The translations under genes were made by a program, and so were the position numbers. Shown piece after piece: positions 61,899-64,000 of a DNA stretch of 64,000 nucleotides. The notes beneath the pieces were generated by a model. That model was not told the origin of the DNA, searched no databases, and saw nothing but the letters and a program-made list of their open reading frames with translations. The stretch is from Caldilineaceae bacterium (GTDB taxonomy: Bacteria; Chloroflexota; Anaerolineae; Caldilineales; Caldilineaceae), in NCBI GenBank assembly GCA_958295845.1, contig OY282376.1, forward strand, positions 62,001-126,000. The letters run 5' to 3'. Each line of letters starts with the position of its first letter. Position 1 is the first letter of the stretch.

Positions 61899-63869
61899 AT
61901 GACTGAGCGCACCGTCCAACCCGAAGATCTGTTTCGATTCCAGTTCTTGCAAGACGCCAAACTCTCGCCCGACGGACGCCATGTCGCCTACTGCGTCACA
62001 CACGTTGATGCCGAATGCGATGAGGAACGCGCCGCCATCTGGCTGCTTGCCCTCGAGACCGGTGCAGCGCGCAAACTGACAGCCGGGCTGGCGCAGGACA
62101 GCCACCCCGCATGGTCTCCAGACGGCGCGCAACTGGCCTTCTTTTCAACGCGCACCGGCGCTCGTCAACTTTACGCCGTAGCAATTTCCGGCAGCGAGCC
62201 GCGCCAGCTTACCGATCTGGCCCAGGGCGTGCGCAGAGGCCCGGCCTGGTCGCCCGACGGTCAATATATCGCCTTTTCCGCCAGGGCCGCCGCAACCCCG
62301 GCCTTTCCTCGTAAGCCGTACCGCGTCACCAGCAAAGTCTATCGCCTCGATGGCACAGGCTATCTGCATGCCGCCGCCCCCGACCTCTTTGTTGTGCCGG
62401 CAGGCGGCGGCGATGCGCGCAACCTGACCCGGGATGACGCCTACAACTGCTATCGCACCGGCCCCGTCTGGTCTCCCGATAGCCGCGAGATCCTCTTTAC
62501 CACCGCCTGCTATCCCGATTCGTACCGCTGGTTTGCCGCGCTGCGCGCCGTGAACCTGAACGGGGAAGCGCGCGATGTCGTCAAGGACTGGGGCCATGCC
62601 ACCAACCCCCCCTCGGCGGCCTGGACGCCGGACGGTGCAAGGATCGTCTTCGTCGGCAACCCGATGGACGCCCCCAAGCAGAGCCACAAGCACCTCTGGG
62701 TCGTCCCCAAGCAGGGCGGAACCCCGCAATGCCGCACCACCGGTATCCAGCATAACGTGGCGGGGAAATTCCAAATCGATATGCCCATCATCGCCTGTGA
62801 CGCGCCCAACCTGCACATTGACGCCGACGGCGAAAACGCCTATGTCCCGGTTCAGGTTGGCGGAACGAAATCGATCTATCGCATCGCGCTCACCGGAGAA
62901 ACGGACTATGCGCCTGTGGTCGGCGGCGAGCGGGTGTGCGATGTTGTCGGGCTGGACCGGGACAAGATACTGATGACCGTCAACAGCTTTAACGAACCTG
63001 GTAATCTCCACCTGGTTGAACCGGACGGCAGAAACGAAAGGAAGCTCACCGCCTTTAATCGTTCCCTGCTGGCAGAGTTTGCCCTCCCCGCAGTAGAGCA
63101 TCTCACATTCGCCAGCAGCGATGGCGCGCGCATAGAAGGCTGGCTCATGACGCCGGCGTCCGCAGCGCCGCCCTATCCCACCATACTCTTCAACCATGGC
63201 GGCCCCGACATGGCCTGGGGCAACGTATTCTCCCTCGATTTCCAGATGCTGGCCGGAGCAGGTTACGCTGTCCTTCTGGTCAACTATCGCGGCTCCTTGG
63301 GCTATGGCGACGCCTTCATGGCCGCTATCAACGGCAGAATGGGCGAGCTGGAGTTTGCTGATCTGATCGCCGGAGTCGACCACTGTATCGAGCTGGGGTT
63401 GGTCGATCCGCAGCGCCTGGGTGTGTGCGGCTCATCGTACGGCGGCTATCTCACATCCTGGGCCGTCAGCCACACCGACCGGTTCAAGGCTGCCGTGGCC
63501 GAAAACCCGATAACAAACTGGGAAACCTGGTATGGCGTTGCCGATATTTTCTCCTCCATAGCACTTCCCTGGGAAGCGATGGGCGGTCCCCCCCACCAGG
63601 CCCTCGACGCTTACCGCAGCGCCTCGCCGATTCACTCGGCCCACCGCTGCACGACGCCAACTCTGCTGATTCAGGCTGAACGAGACCTGCGCTGCCCTAC
63701 GGAGCAGTCTGAGCAGTTCTATACCGTATTGCAGGCGAACAACTGCATCGTGGAGATGCTGCGCCTGCCCAATAGCTCACACGGCGGCTCGACTTCCGGC
63801 GCGCTGGAGATCCGACGCGCCCAGAACGAAGCCCTGCTCGACTGGATGAACCGGTATGTCATCGTCTAG
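61899..63869 (+). CDS. S9 family acylaminoacyl-peptidase-like enzyme, copy B
   Basis: A 656-residue paralogue of the gene at 58523. Propeller blades (AWSPDGAQLAFFSTR; PAWSPDGQYIAFSA), nucleophile in GSSYGGYLTSW, Asp in AERDLRCPTEQ, His in NSSHGGSTSG. The near-equal length and shared N- and C-terminal sequences (RRAQNEALLDWMNRYV in both) show a duplication, with the serine hydrolase gene between the copies. No ribosome site is visible before ATG 61899. Confidence 0.9.
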   Translation: MTERTVQPEDLFRFQFLQDAKLSPDGRHVAYCVTHVDAECDEERAAIWLLALETGAARKLTAGLAQDSHPAWSPDGAQLAFFSTRTGARQLYAVAISGSEPRQLTDLAQGVRRGPAWSPDGQYIAFSARAAATPAFPRKPYRVTSKVYRLDGTGYLHAAAPDLFVVPAGGGDARNLTRDDAYNCYRTGPVWSPDSREILFTTACYPDSYRWFAALRAVNLNGEARDVVKDWGHATNPPSAAWTPDGARIVFVGNPMDAPKQSHKHLWVVPKQGGTPQCRTTGIQHNVAGKFQIDMPIIACDAPNLHIDADGENAYVPVQVGGTKSIYRIALTGETDYAPVVGGERVCDVVGLDRDKILMTVNSFNEPGNLHLVEPDGRNERKLTAFNRSLLAEFALPAVEHLTFASSDGARIEGWLMTPASAAPPYPTILFNHGGPDMAWGNVFSLDFQMLAGAGYAVLLVNYRGSLGYGDAFMAAINGRMGELEFADLIAGVDHCIELGLVDPQRLGVCGSSYGGYLTSWAVSHTDRFKAAVAENPITNWETWYGVADIFSSIALPWEAMGGPPHQALDAYRSASPIHSAHRCTTPTLLIQAERDLRCPTEQSEQFYTVLQANNCIVEMLRLPNSSHGGSTSGALEIRRAQNEALLDWMNRYVIV

Positions 63870-63947
63870 CCGTCTTGGGGCACTGCCGCAGGGACGAACG
63901 CGCCGCAATTCCGCCAGTCCAGTCATTACAGATTTTCAGGCCCGCTA

Positions 63948-64000
63948 ATGTTAGTCTACACATTCAGACGACTGCTGTTGATACTCCCGACACTCCTGGG
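63948..64000 (+). CDS. Start of DppB-like peptide ABC permease, cut by window edge
   Basis: Seventeen complete codons from ATG 63948 read MLVYTFRRLLLILPTLL, the standard opening of DppB/OppB-type permeases (M..Y..RRLL..IPTLLG). A CAGG lies upstream. If correct, a peptide importer follows the peptidase genes, supporting peptide scavenging as the role of this block. Confidence 0.6.
   Translation, partial: MLVYTFRRLLLILPTLL

Noticed and set aside
1..64000. tRNA, rRNA, tmRNA or known riboswitch
   Set aside because: Spacers were read on both strands and none showed a cloverleaf, rRNA signature or riboswitch core that I could support; a covariance-model scan would be decisive.

Overview
The window looks like a chromosomal segment of an uncultured Chloroflexota bacterium, probably Anaerolineae/Caldilineaceae-like. 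The evidence is indirect: high GC, Tat-plus-lipobox solute-binding proteins with the N-terminal pattern usual in that phylum, large membrane glycosyltransferases with C-terminal beta-rich domains, and an unusual richness in phytanoyl-CoA dioxygenases, SDR dehydrogenases, enolase-superfamily enzymes and S9 peptidases. There is no rRNA or tRNA, no recognisable transposase or integrase and no CRISPR array. The taxon is an inference.

Layout. 1-7.7 kb: 3' part of a soluble lytic transglycosylase, a membrane glycosyltransferase, and a sugar ABC importer (binding protein plus two permeases, no ATPase). 7.8-14 kb: an accessory region with an orphan HicB, a DUF433/DUF5615 toxin-antitoxin pair, the decayed C-terminus of a type ISP restriction-modification enzyme, three copies of a secreted coiled-coil protein family (one broken by an amber codon), small membrane and zinc-ribbon proteins, and three separate remnants of the same HNH-endonuclease N-terminus. 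14-20.5 kb: a di-heme oxidoreductase, two tandem M20 deacetylases around an orphan antitoxin, a broken MNT nucleotidyltransferase, a DUF4258/YgiT-type pair and a D-threonine-aldolase-like enzyme. 20.5-30.3 kb: SDR, membrane pyrophosphatase, enolase-superfamily enzyme, M55 D-aminopeptidase, Gfo/Idh/MocA dehydrogenase and a second membrane glycosyltransferase.

30.4-42.6 kb is a sugar-acid catabolic block, all on the minus strand: two sugar-phosphate isomerase/epimerases, a two-VOC-domain protein with an extra C-terminal domain, three SDRs, an L-rhamnose mutarotase, a sugar-acid dehydratase and a 1258-residue GH106-like alpha-L-rhamnosidase. Together they suggest rhamnoside hydrolysis followed by a non-phosphorylated rhamnose route. 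42.9-43.8 kb holds a Panacea-domain antitoxin with a RelE-like toxin whose N-terminus appears frameshifted. 44-48.4 kb is a second sugar ABC importer with a phytanoyl-CoA dioxygenase gene inserted between binding protein and permeases.

49.3-64 kb is mostly on the plus strand: a DegT/DnrJ aminotransferase, two phytanoyl-CoA dioxygenases, a degenerate MNT gene, a chimeric gene fragment, then three S9 peptidases, a class III aminotransferase, a LarA-like racemase, a beta-lactamase-family serine hydrolase, and the first codons of a DppB-like peptide permease at the window edge. This half looks devoted to peptide and D-/L-hydroxy- or amino-acid catabolism.

The intergenic regions carry several repeat families: heptamer-based CACTAAC/CACTGAC arrays next to start or stop codons, 17-bp tandem repeats at three loci, and a 45-bp element present in inverted orientation 44 kb apart. 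All functions are read from protein motifs by eye; no database search was possible.
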